A stretch of 64,000 nt of DNA, taken from positions 19,781 through 83,780 of the forward strand of contig JAESII010000009.1 in the NCBI GenBank assembly GCA_016756725.1, given 5' to 3'. The notes beneath the pieces are model-generated. The model saw nothing but the letters and a program-made list of their open reading frames with translations. It did no database searches and was not told the origin of the DNA. This document shows, in pieces, positions 8,571 through 16,070 of the stretch (the stretch's first letter is position 1; each line of letters begins with the position of its first letter). The stretch is from Synergistaceae bacterium. Lineage in GTDB: Bacteria > Synergistota > Synergistia > Synergistales > Aminithiophilaceae. The translations under genes and the position numbers were made by a program.

Positions 8571-9492
8571 GGGTCTTCTCCTCGCCTTGGTTTTGGATTT
8601 TCTTTTCGGTGATCCCCGGTGGCCCTTCCATCCCGTCCGCCTCATCGGCCATGCCGCGTCGGTTCTGGAGAGGTCCTGTCGCCGCCTGCCCCTTCCGGAG
8701 CGGATGCAGGGCCTGGCCTTCGTCGTCGCCGTTGAAGGGGCCGTCCTCGTTCCTCTGGGCAGCGCCCTTTTGGTGAACTCCCGGCTCCCTCTGCCCTGGC
8801 TTTTTGAAGGGGTTGCCCTCTTTTTCGCCCTCGGCGGATCCTCTCTGGGACGGGAAGTGCGGCGCGTTGCCCAGGCGCTGCAGGCCCAAGGGCTTGATGC
8901 CGCCCGAAAGACCCTCTCCTTTCTGGTGAGCCGGGACACGGAGGTTCTGACCGAAGAAGGTGTCGTCTCTTCCGCCCTGGAGACTCTCTCGGAAAACTTC
9001 AGCGATGCCCTGGCGGCGACCCTTCTCTACGCCGTCCTCGGAGGACCTCTTCTCGCCTGGCTTCACCGGACAGCTAACACCCTGGATGCCATGGTCGGCT
9101 ACAGAACGGAGAGGTACCGTCATTTCGGCTGGGCTTCGGCCCGCTTCGATGACCTGCTCGGCTGGATGCCGGCACGTCTTTCGGCGGCTCTCATCGCCCT
9201 TTCCGCCCCTCTCGTCGGCGGCGGGACGCAAGAAAGCTGGTTTGCGGCTCTCCAAGAGGGCCCGAAGCTGGAAAGTCCCAACGCCGGCTTTCCCATGGCG
9301 GCCTTCGCCGGGGCCCTGAATCGCTCTCTCTGCGGCCCCGTCTCCTATTTCGGCTCCGTCCGGGAGAAACCCTTTCTTGGCAGCGGACCGAGGCCGGACC
9401 GGAACGACCTCGAGAGAGGGTTGACCCTCTACTGGGGGGCCTCCTTGCTTCTGGCCCTCCTTGCCCTTTGGGCCGGGGGGCTGCTCTCATGA
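8560..9492 (+). CDS. cbiB: Adenosylcobinamide-phosphate synthase
   Basis: This 310-residue integral membrane protein attaches the (R)-1-amino-2-propanol (phosphate) arm to adenosylcobyric acid. Diagnostic motifs are DFLFGDPRWPFHPVRLIG near the N-terminus, ETLSENFSDALAAT near residue 145, and ANTLDAMVGY near 172. Several hydrophobic segments are present, including the C-terminal LLLALLALWAGGLL. The start is ATG 8560, overlapping cbiA by 11 nt. The stop overlaps cobD by 4 nt. The three genes form one operon covering the steps around cobyric acid and cobinamide. Confidence 0.95.
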   Translation: MAVEGLLLALVLDFLFGDPRWPFHPVRLIGHAASVLERSCRRLPLPERMQGLAFVVAVEGAVLVPLGSALLVNSRLPLPWLFEGVALFFALGGSSLGREVRRVAQALQAQGLDAARKTLSFLVSRDTEVLTEEGVVSSALETLSENFSDALAATLLYAVLGGPLLAWLHRTANTLDAMVGYRTERYRHFGWASARFDDLLGWMPARLSAALIALSAPLVGGGTQESWFAALQEGPKLESPNAGFPMAAFAGALNRSLCGPVSYFGSVREKPFLGSGPRPDRNDLERGLTLYWGASLLLALLALWAGGLLS

Positions 9493-10541
9493 GTCTCCAC
9501 GGAGGCCGCATCTGGGACTGCGACGATCCCCGTTCGTGGCTCGACTTTTCGGCCAACATCAATCCCTGGGGGCCGCCGGCCTTCGCCGTCGAAGCGGCCC
9601 GGGAAGCTCTCCATTGGGCTGACCGCTATCCCGACAGCGAAAGCCGGGCTCTCCGGTCGGCCTTGGCGAGTGTCACAGGTCACGCCGTCGAAGGCATCGT
9701 CGTCGGCAACGGGGCCGGTGACCTCATCCGGGCTCTTTTCGCCTCTCTCCGTCCCCGACGCTTCCTGACGGCGGAGCCGACCTTCGCCGAATACGGCGAC
9801 GTGGCGCGGACGCTGGAGATTCCCGTCGTTTCCTTCCCTCTGCGGCCCGACGACGGTTTCGCCTTTCCCGTTGAGGCTCTCTGCGGCGCCTTGGGCGGGG
9901 GAGACCTCGTCCTGGCCTGTCAGCCCAACAACCCGACGGGGAGGGCCTGGACGGCGGAGGAGCTGGGCCGTCTCCTGGGGGCGGCGACGGCCCGGGGCGC
10001 CGTTCTCGTCGTTGACGAGTGCTTCCGTAACCTCACCGTCCCCCGGGGACCTTCTTTCCAGTGTGCCCCCTGGCCTGAGGGGCTTTTCCTCCTTCGGGCC
10101 TTCACGAAGGACTTCTCCCTGCCGGGACTGCGCGTCGGCTACCTCCTGGCCTCGCCTCAAAGGGCGACGATGGTCCGATCCTTTCTGCAGCCCTGGCCGA
10201 TCAATTGCGTCGGTGAGGCGGCGGCCCTGGCCTGTCTGGAGAAGGGGGCATCTTTTATCGCAGACTGTCAGGCCCGTCTGGCAATCGCGCGCCAGGGACT
10301 GGAGGAGGGGCTTCGGATCCGGGGATTTCAGGTTTTTCCGGGAGCGGCGAACTATCTTCTCTGTCGCAGCTCCCGGGACGGCGCGAGTCTTCAGAGGGGG
10401 TTGGTCCCTTTCCGGATCCTGATCCGGCGCTGCCACTCCTTTCCCGGCCTGGACGACTTCTTTATTCGTCTTGCCGTCCGGTCGGTCGAGGATAATGCCC
10501 GGCTTCTGTCCGCCCTGGAGGTTGTTTTTTCGGGAGAATGA
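9489..10541 (+). CDS. cobD: L-threonine-O-3-phosphate decarboxylase (CobD/HisC-like aminotransferase fold)
   Basis: This 350-residue fold-type I PLP enzyme has the family opening HGGRIWD and DFSANINPWGPP, the CQPNNPTGRAW motif near residue 140, DECFRNL near 178, and the PLP lysine in FTKDFSLPGLRVGY near residue 205. CobD makes (R)-1-amino-2-propanol phosphate for the CbiB reaction. HisC is homologous, but the position directly after cbiB and the N-terminal HGG motif favour CobD. The start is ATG 9489, overlapping the cbiB stop by 4 nt. A strong hairpin follows the gene. Confidence 0.9.
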   Translation: MSLHGGRIWDCDDPRSWLDFSANINPWGPPAFAVEAAREALHWADRYPDSESRALRSALASVTGHAVEGIVVGNGAGDLIRALFASLRPRRFLTAEPTFAEYGDVARTLEIPVVSFPLRPDDGFAFPVEALCGALGGGDLVLACQPNNPTGRAWTAEELGRLLGAATARGAVLVVDECFRNLTVPRGPSFQCAPWPEGLFLLRAFTKDFSLPGLRVGYLLASPQRATMVRSFLQPWPINCVGEAAALACLEKGASFIADCQARLAIARQGLEEGLRIRGFQVFPGAANYLLCRSSRDGASLQRGLVPFRILIRRCHSFPGLDDFFIRLAVRSVEDNARLLSALEVVFSGE

Positions 10542-10584
10542 TGGAGAGCACGGGGCTTCCCTTAATCAGGTCCAGTCAGAAACT

Positions 10585-10634
10585 GCCCCTTCGCTTCATG
10601 AGACGAAGGGGCCTCCTAAAGGAGGCCCCTTCGT
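10585..10634 (+). terminator. Nested alternative hairpins after cobD
   Basis: A 14-bp perfect stem (10603-10616 with 10621-10634, loop TAAA) lies downstream of cobD. An upstream copy of the 3' arm, GCCCCTTCG at 10585-10593, can pair with 10604-10612 instead, giving two mutually exclusive structures. No U-run follows. lemA converges from the other side and stops at 10657, so this probably ends transcription between convergent genes. Confidence 0.55.
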
Positions 10635-10656
10635 GAGGGCGTTCGCTGGGAAGGCG

Positions 10657-11211
10657 TTATGAAAAGGATACTGCTGGGGTGGCCCTTTCTCCTTCGTCGG
10701 TTTCAAAGAAATCGGCCTTGGTGAAGCCGAAATGTCGGGCGATGAGGACGGCCGGGAAGGTCGCGATGGCGATGTTGTAGTCTCTCGTGGCCCCGTTGTA
10801 GTAGCGGCGGGACATCTGGATGTCGTTTTCGAGGGACGAAAGCTGCTCCTGAAGTTGGAGAAAGTTGGCGTTCGCCTTCAGCTCTGGGTAGTTCTCGGCG
10901 ACGGCGAAGAGGGATTTCAGGGCCCCTGAAAGCATGTTTTCCGATTGTGCTCTTGCTTCGACGGTCTGAGCCCGAGAGATACTGGCCCGAGCTTCGGTGA
11001 CCTTCAGAAAAACGTCCTTCTCGTGAGACGCGTAACCCTTGACGGTTTCCACGAGATTGGGAATGAGGTCGAAGCGCCTTTTGAGCTGAACGTCGATGCC
11101 GCTCCAGGCTTCCTCCTTCATGTTGGAGAGCCGGATGAGTCGGTTGTAGACGGAAACGGCCCAGACGATGACCAGGGTGACAAGGGCCGGTATGGCGATC
11201 CAGAGCAGCAT
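10657..11211 (-). CDS. lemA: LemA family membrane-anchored protein
   Basis: This 184-residue protein has an N-terminal transmembrane helix (LLWIAIPALVTLVIVWAVSVYN) followed by the helical LemA core with the family signature DVQLKRRFDLIPNLVETVKGY and ENYPELKANANFLQLQEQL. LemA proteins occur widely, but their biochemical role is poorly defined. They are often found with TPM-domain proteins, which are absent here. The start is ATG 11211 with GGAGGAGG upstream. The gene is monocistronic. Confidence 0.93.
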   Translation of the reverse strand: MLLWIAIPALVTLVIVWAVSVYNRLIRLSNMKEEAWSGIDVQLKRRFDLIPNLVETVKGYASHEKDVFLKVTEARASISRAQTVEARAQSENMLSGALKSLFAVAENYPELKANANFLQLQEQLSSLENDIQMSRRYYNGATRDYNIAIATFPAVLIARHFGFTKADFFETDEGERATPAVSFS

Positions 11212-11325
11212 GGGGACCCCTCCTCCAGAGGAGAAAATGAGATTTCCTTTTACATTTTACACAAGAAGAGGACCCACTGCGAGTCCTTATCCTTCGATGC
11301 CAGTGGTTTTTCTTCCCGTCGCCGC

Positions 11326-11331
11326 TACAAT
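11326..11331 (+). promoter_or_regulatory. Possible -10 element for the EFR1/radical SAM pair
   Basis: TACAAT at 11326-11331 lies about 100 nt upstream of the TTG start at 11433. The -35 region is weak. This is offered only because the operon has no other candidate. Confidence 0.25.
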
Positions 11332-11432
11332 CGAAGAGAAGGTGAGCGGCGTCAGGCTTCTCCTGGGGGCCTCGAAGCGGTGGGTCTCACCGAAGCAGGA
11401 ATTCCTGGTGCGAATACAGGGAGGTGATCGTT

Positions 11433-12248
11433 TTGCACCGGCTTTACGTCTACTCCTCGACGGGCAACAGTCTTGCCCTTGCCGAAGGGCTGGCACGCCG
11501 CCTGCCGCCGGCTGAGGTGATCAACATGGCCTTCTTCCGAGAGACGACCGTCCGGGTCTCGGGAGCGAGAGTGGGTTTCATCTTTCCCGTCCATGCCTTC
11601 GGCCTTCCCGCCGTGGTCCGATCCTTTTTCTCCCGCGTCGAAGTCGAGCCGGGTTGCCCCCTTTATCTTCTGCTCAACAGCGCGGGCCTGCCTCTCGGAG
11701 CACCGGCTCTCGCCGAAAGATTGCTTGCCGACCGGGCCATTTCCGTTCAGTCTGTCTTCCATATCCCCATGGCGGGCAATTATCCCCCCTTGAGCAATCC
11801 TCCGGCAGGAGAGAAGAGTCGTTCTCTCGCCGACAGGGGAGAGCAGGCCCTCGATGACGTCGCCGAGACACTCCGTCGCGGAGATCGTCCGACGACGCCG
11901 GGGAAGGGCTGGCGCTTTCTTTCGGAGGTCATCAACAGACGGGCCTTTCTCGGTACGGCCGATGAGGATCGCCGCTTTTTCGCTAGCAATGACTGCGACG
12001 GCTGCTCCCTCTGTTCCCAGGTCTGTCCCGTCGGGAACATCACCTTTTCCGATGGTCGTCCTCATTGGCATCACCGCTGCACGGGCTGTTTCGCCTGTTT
12101 CCACTGGTGCCCTCAAAAGGCCATTCAGTACAACCGGACCAACTCGGAGGCCCGAAACCGCTATCATCATCCCGCTATTTCTCGGTCGCGCTATCTTGAT
12201 TGGTGCCGGGAGGGCCAGCTGTCGCCGGAGGTGCCACGGAAAGGATGA
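11433..12248 (+). CDS. EFR1-type flavodoxin/ferredoxin fusion protein
   Basis: This 271-residue protein has an N-terminal flavodoxin-like fold with a phosphate-binding loop YVYSSTGNSLALAEGLA, and a C-terminal 2x[4Fe-4S] ferredoxin domain (CDGCSLCSQVCPVG near residue 187, CTGCFACFHWCPQ near 215). This combination defines the EFR1 family of putative electron-transfer proteins. The start is taken as TTG 11433, 7 nt after a GGAGGT site; a GTG at 11424 overlaps that site and is unlikely. Its stop overlaps the radical SAM gene by 4 nt, suggesting that it supplies reducing electrons to that enzyme; this is an inference from context. Confidence 0.85.
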   Translation: MHRLYVYSSTGNSLALAEGLARRLPPAEVINMAFFRETTVRVSGARVGFIFPVHAFGLPAVVRSFFSRVEVEPGCPLYLLLNSAGLPLGAPALAERLLADRAISVQSVFHIPMAGNYPPLSNPPAGEKSRSLADRGEQALDDVAETLRRGDRPTTPGKGWRFLSEVINRRAFLGTADEDRRFFASNDCDGCSLCSQVCPVGNITFSDGRPHWHHRCTGCFACFHWCPQKAIQYNRTNSEARNRYHHPAISRSRYLDWCREGQLSPEVPRKG

Positions 12249-13567
12249 CCGTTCTCAAGGCAGGCGTCGTGCCGCCGATGAGGGGGGATTGTTCGTCCCT
12301 TCTTTTGGCTCTCAGGGGTATTTCGGTTCTGGGCGTGAATCCGCCTGTCTTCGACTTCGCCTTTTTCGACCTCTGGGCTAGGCCCTTCGGTCTCCTCTGT
12401 CTGCTCCAGGCCCTCCGGGAAAGGGGCAATGACGTCTCCCTTCTCGACGGTCTCCATGAGGTTCCCGAGAAGGATCGGTCTTTCGGCCGCTCTGTCCCTC
12501 AGAGCCGGATAATCGAAAAGCCTGAGCCCTATCGGGGTGTGCCCCGACATTACCGTCATTTCGGCCTTTCCGAGGAGGCCTTCTGCAGGCGCCTTGAGGA
12601 AATGGACCGCCCCGACCTGATCCTCGTCACGTCGGCTATGACCTACTGGTATCCCGGCGTCTTCTGGTCCATTGAAAGACTGCGATTCCGCTTTCCTGAC
12701 GTTCCTATCCTTCTCGGGGGTCTTTATGCCAGACTCTGTCCCGATCACGCCTCCCGAAGCGGTGCCGATTTTATCCAGACCGAAGCCTTCCCGCTGACGT
12801 CCTTCCACCCCGCTCTGGATCTGTACGAGAGGCCCCGTTTCGGCCTGGCCCTGACCTCTCTGGGGTGTCCCGGGCGCTGTTCTTACTGTGCCTCGTCCCT
12901 CCTGTGGCCTCGGTGGGGCCTTCGCTCTCTGGAGGCCGTCGTCACCGAGATCAGGGCACAATTGGCTTTTCCGGAGGTCCATGATTTGGCCTTTTACGAC
13001 GACGCCCTTCTGGCTGACAAGGAACGCCACTTCTATCCCCTCTGCCGGGAATTGAGGCGGTTTCCGGATGTCGCTTTCCACGCGCCCAACGGACTTCACG
13101 TCTGCCAGATCGACGACCGCTGCGCCAGGATGCTTCGGGATAGCTCTTTCCGCACCCTCCGGCTCAGCTTCGAGGGACGGGATGTGACCGTGGCGGCGGC
13201 GTCCCGGGGCAAGGTCCATCCCGGACAGTTCGAGCGGGCCCTCGAGTGCCTGAGAAAGGTCGGATACGAGGATGATGACCTGGAAACCTATCTGCTCGTG
13301 GGTCTGCCTGGCCAGAGTGTCGACGATATCGCCAGGTCCATCGATTATGTCCTCTCTCTGGGAGCCAAGGTCAGGCTCGCCGAATTCTCTCCCATTCCGG
13401 GGACTCCTCTTTTCGATGAGAGTTGCCGCCTTGTTCCGGCCCTTGCTGAGGAGCCGCTGCTTCACAACAACAGCGTCTATGTCCCCTTTGTGGCCTCGGA
13501 CCTTTCCGCGGGGGAGATGCAGGAGCTCAAGGATCGGGCACGACGAGGCAGCAGAAAGGCGGTTTAG
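12245..13567 (+). CDS. B12-binding-like radical SAM protein of unknown reaction
   Basis: This 440-residue protein has an N-terminal segment like the cobalamin-binding domain of BchE-type radical SAM enzymes (GLLCLLQALRERGNDVSLLD, VPILLGGLYARLCPDHA), then a radical SAM core with the cluster motif CPGRCSYC (near residue 208). It lacks the DxHxxG motif that ligates cobalt in true B12 binders, so cobalamin use is doubtful. Radical SAM features such as ETYLLVGLPGQS near 340 and EFSPIPGTPLFDE near 378 are clear. The substrate cannot be assigned. The gene is translationally coupled to the EFR1 gene upstream. Confidence 0.82.
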   Translation: MTVLKAGVVPPMRGDCSSLLLALRGISVLGVNPPVFDFAFFDLWARPFGLLCLLQALRERGNDVSLLDGLHEVPEKDRSFGRSVPQSRIIEKPEPYRGVPRHYRHFGLSEEAFCRRLEEMDRPDLILVTSAMTYWYPGVFWSIERLRFRFPDVPILLGGLYARLCPDHASRSGADFIQTEAFPLTSFHPALDLYERPRFGLALTSLGCPGRCSYCASSLLWPRWGLRSLEAVVTEIRAQLAFPEVHDLAFYDDALLADKERHFYPLCRELRRFPDVAFHAPNGLHVCQIDDRCARMLRDSSFRTLRLSFEGRDVTVAAASRGKVHPGQFERALECLRKVGYEDDDLETYLLVGLPGQSVDDIARSIDYVLSLGAKVRLAEFSPIPGTPLFDESCRLVPALAEEPLLHNNSVYVPFVASDLSAGEMQELKDRARRGSRKAV

Positions 13568-13606
13568 AGATTCGGTCTTTTCTCCCCTGGGATTCCGTCC
13601 TCTTTT

Positions 13607-13615
13607 TGATATAGT
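13607..13615 (+). promoter_or_regulatory. Extended -10 element before the chagasin-like gene
   Basis: TGATATAGT combines a TGn extension with TATAGT (13610-13615), 62 nt upstream of the ATG at 13677. The -35 is weak. Confidence 0.4.
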
Positions 13616-13676
13616 GAAGAAGTAACGTCACCCCGGAGGAGAGAAAAGAACGAATGAAACTGGAGGAGGCGGTGGC

Positions 13677-14300
13677 ATGAACGTGAAAGAGTCGCTCCTT
13701 TCAATCATCCTTGGCCTGTGTCTTCTTGCCCTTGCCGGTCCGGCCCAGGCTCAGAAGGCCCCGGTCATTCAGGGGCTTGTCCGCGATGGCTTCGGCAATC
13801 CCCTAGCTGGAGTCCAGGTGAGGGCCTGGGACGGGACCCGAACCGTTACGGCCCTGTCCGACGGGAAAGGGGAGTATGCCTTTGGCGGGCTGGACAGGAG
13901 CCGCCCCCTCTCCCTTCGCTGGAACCGGACGGGCCATGATCCGGTCCGCATTGATGCCGTCCGTCTGCCTGAAGCCGGGGCTCTTTTCGTCAGTCTCGAA
14001 TACGCTGAAAGCCGCGTCGGCGGCACCTTTGTCGTCCGCGTTCCGACCAATCCCTCGACGGGTTACGGCTGGTCCCAGCTCACCCTTGAGGGAAGAGACC
14101 ACCTGTTCGAATCGGGCTCTCTCCTGGAGCGCCGCGAAGAGACCGCGGCCCCCCGAAGCAAGGGTGGCGCCGGCAGCGACCAGCTCTGGCTCTATCGTGC
14201 CGTTAGCCCCGGAACGGGCCTCGTCACCTTGGGATACAGCCGTTCCTGGGAGTCTGTGCCTGCCTCCCGGCTCCATCTGGCCGTTCTTGTCGTCCGCTGA
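13677..14300 (+). CDS. Exported protein with carboxypeptidase-regulatory-like and chagasin (I42) protease-inhibitor domains
   Basis: The 207-residue precursor has a Sec signal peptide (LLSIILGLCLLALAGPAQAQ, residues 7-26). Residues about 30-100 form a beta-sandwich resembling a carboxypeptidase regulatory-like domain (GLVRDGFGNPLAGVQVRAWD). Residues about 108-207 match the chagasin/inhibitor I42 fold: NPSTGYGW near 124, a glycine-rich SKGGAGSDQLW loop near 162, and SRSWE near 189, which correspond to the three loops that occlude papain-like cysteine proteases. It probably acts outside the cytoplasm as a cysteine-protease inhibitor. The start is ATG 13677 with GGAGGAGG upstream. Confidence 0.8.
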   Translation: MNVKESLLSIILGLCLLALAGPAQAQKAPVIQGLVRDGFGNPLAGVQVRAWDGTRTVTALSDGKGEYAFGGLDRSRPLSLRWNRTGHDPVRIDAVRLPEAGALFVSLEYAESRVGGTFVVRVPTNPSTGYGWSQLTLEGRDHLFESGSLLERREETAAPRSKGGAGSDQLWLYRAVSPGTGLVTLGYSRSWESVPASRLHLAVLVVR

Positions 14301-14333
14301 GGCCAGGCAGTCATTTCCGTTTTTGGGGAAGAC

Positions 14334-14363
14334 GAAAAAGAGGGGCCCCTCAGGGGCCCCTCT
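14334..14363 (-). terminator. Intrinsic terminator of the cyclophilin gene
   Basis: An 11-bp perfect GC-rich stem (14339-14349 with 14353-14363, 3-nt loop) is followed on the minus strand by a T5 run, 23 nt after the cyclophilin stop. It may also block read-through from the convergent chagasin-like gene. Confidence 0.85.
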
Positions 14364-14385
14364 CGCTTCTGAAGCAGGTGTCGGT

Positions 14386-15015
14386 CTAGTCGATAACGGT
14401 GGCCTTGACGATGACGACCGGTTCGACGGGCACATCCTGATGGAAGCCGGCGTTGCCCGTGGCAACTGTTTTGATCGCGTCGACGACTTCCTTCCCCTCG
14501 ACGACCTTGCCGAAGACGGCATAACCCCAACCGCGGGTGTTGGGGGCGGTATGATCCAAAAAGGTGTTGTCCTTGACGTTGATGAAGAACTGAGCCGTCG
14601 CCGAGTGTGGGTCCTGGGTCCGGGCCATGGCGATTGTGTAGGCCTCGTTTTTCAGTCCGTTGTCGGCCTCGTTTTCTACGGGGTCATGAGTTTCCTTCTG
14701 GTTCATGGCCTCGTCGAAGCCACCACCCTGAATCATGAAATTGTCTATGACGCGGTGAAAGAGGGTCCCGTCATAGAAGCCTTCCTTCACGTAGGCCAGG
14801 AAGTTCTCCGTCGTCTTCGGTGCTTTTTCTCCGTCCAGTTCGAGGACGATGTCGCCCTTGCTTGTTTCCAGTTTGACCATGATAGGACCTCCTTGGCTGA
14901 TCGGGTCTTCTGTCTTCTGGGGTTTTTGTTTCATCGCGGACAGTCCCGCCAGGGCCAATAGGACCGCGACGAGGGCCAGGAGAACGATTTTGCCGGGTTT
15001 GATCTTCCCTTTCAC
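14386..15015 (-). CDS. Membrane-anchored or exported cyclophilin-type peptidyl-prolyl cis-trans isomerase
   Basis: This 209-residue protein has an N-terminal hydrophobic helix ([19 protein letters not shown], residues 10-28) and a compact cyclophilin domain from about residue 47. Cyclophilin motifs are [13 protein letters not shown] and [10 protein letters not shown], with the active-site Arg in FHRV. It should catalyse proline isomerisation on the outer face of the cytoplasmic membrane. The start is ATG 15015 (GGAAGGAG upstream). It follows hemB by 72 nt on the same strand but has its own putative promoter and a terminator. Confidence 0.93.
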   Translation of the reverse strand: MKGKIKPGKIVLLALVAVLLALAGLSAMKQKPQKTEDPISQGGPIMVKLETSKGDIVLELDGEKAPKTTENFLAYVKEGFYDGTLFHRVIDNFMIQGGGFDEAMNQKETHDPVENEADNGLKNEAYTIAMARTQDPHSATAQFFINVKDNTFLDHTAPNTRGWGYAVFGKVVEGKEVVDAIKTVATGNAGFHQDVPVEPVVIVKATVID

Positions 15016-15054
15016 TGGCGTCTGGCTCCTTCCCGAGTGACCGTTGCGAAACGT

Positions 15055-15083
15055 ATTGTGCCTTAAAACTCCGGCCCCGTCCA
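15055..15083 (-). promoter_or_regulatory. Putative promoter of the cyclophilin gene
   Basis: On the minus strand TGGACG (15078-15083) and CACAAT (15055-15060) are 17 nt apart, just after the hemB stop. Both hexamers match consensus at 4 of 6 positions. Confidence 0.3.
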
Positions 15084-15087
15084 GCCG

Positions 15088-16068
15088 TCAGTCGATCCAT
15101 TCGGCCAGGTCCAGAGCGTCATAGGTGATGATCAGATCCGCTCCGGCCCTTCGGCAGGCGAGATGAGCTTCGAGAAGTCCCCGTCTGAGGTCAAGATGAC
15201 CGGCAGCGGCGGAGGAGCGGAGCATCATCCGCTCGCCACTGACGAGGTAGGTCGCCAAGGGAAGGAGGGTCTTTTCCCGAAGCCTGGACAGGATGTCAAG
15301 ACAGGTCAGGGCAGGCTTGACCATAAGGATGTCGGCGCCTTCCTCCTCGTCGGCCAGAGCCTCCCGGAGGGCCTCACGTCCGTTAGTTGGAGCCATCTGA
15401 TAGGTGTGCCTGTCTCCGAAACCCGGTGCGCTGTCCGCAGCGTCTCTGAAGGGGCCGTAGAAGGCGGAGGCCATCTTGGCGGCATAGCTCATGATGGAGA
15501 CAGAGCTGAAGCCCCCGGCATCGAGAGTTTCCCTGATGGCCTGCACCCTCCCGTCCATCATGTCCGAGGGAGCGACCATGTGTGCTCCAGCCTCGGCGTG
15601 GCTGAGAGCGACGGCTGCCAGCTGTTTCAGGGAGTTGTCGTTGTCGATGATTCCGTCATCGGTGATGAGCCCGCAATGGCCGTGGTCGGTGTACTGACAG
15701 AGGCAGACGTCGGTGAGGAGAAAGGCTTCGGGGAAGGTTTTCGTCAGTTTCCGCAGGGCCCTCTGGACGGGGCCTTGAGAGTTTTTGGCAGAGTCGCCGC
15801 AGGGGTCCTTTGTTTCGGGAAGTCCGAAAAGGATGAAGGCGCCGATGCCTTTACCAAGGGCCTTTTCGACAAAGGGCAGAAGGCAGTCGACACTGAAATG
15901 ACTCACGCCCTCCAGGGAAGGGATGGGAGTTGCGACATTTTCCCCCGGTACGACGAAGAGGGGAAGAATGAGGTGACGTTTCTCCAGCGACGTTTCGGCG
16001 ATCATGGTCCGAAGCCTTTCGTGGCCGCGAAGTCGTCGGAGCCGCATCTGGGGAAAGCGGGCGGTCAT
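15088..16068 (-). CDS. hemB: Delta-aminolevulinic acid dehydratase (porphobilinogen synthase)
   Basis: This 326-residue enzyme condenses two 5-aminolevulinate molecules to porphobilinogen. Both Schiff-base lysines are visible, in SIMSYAAKMASAFYGPFRDA and DILMVKPALTCLD. The metal site DVCLCQYTDHGHCG carries the three cysteines of the zinc-dependent class. The start is ATG 16068, 2 nt after the hemL stop, with GGAGGG in place. It is the last gene of the long tetrapyrrole/cobalamin operon. Confidence 0.97.
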   Translation of the reverse strand: MTARFPQMRLRRLRGHERLRTMIAETSLEKRHLILPLFVVPGENVATPIPSLEGVSHFSVDCLLPFVEKALGKGIGAFILFGLPETKDPCGDSAKNSQGPVQRALRKLTKTFPEAFLLTDVCLCQYTDHGHCGLITDDGIIDNDNSLKQLAAVALSHAEAGAHMVAPSDMMDGRVQAIRETLDAGGFSSVSIMSYAAKMASAFYGPFRDAADSAPGFGDRHTYQMAPTNGREALREALADEEEGADILMVKPALTCLDILSRLREKTLLPLATYLVSGERMMLRSSAAAGHLDLRRGLLEAHLACRRAGADLIITYDALDLAEWID

Positions 16069-16070
16069 CG

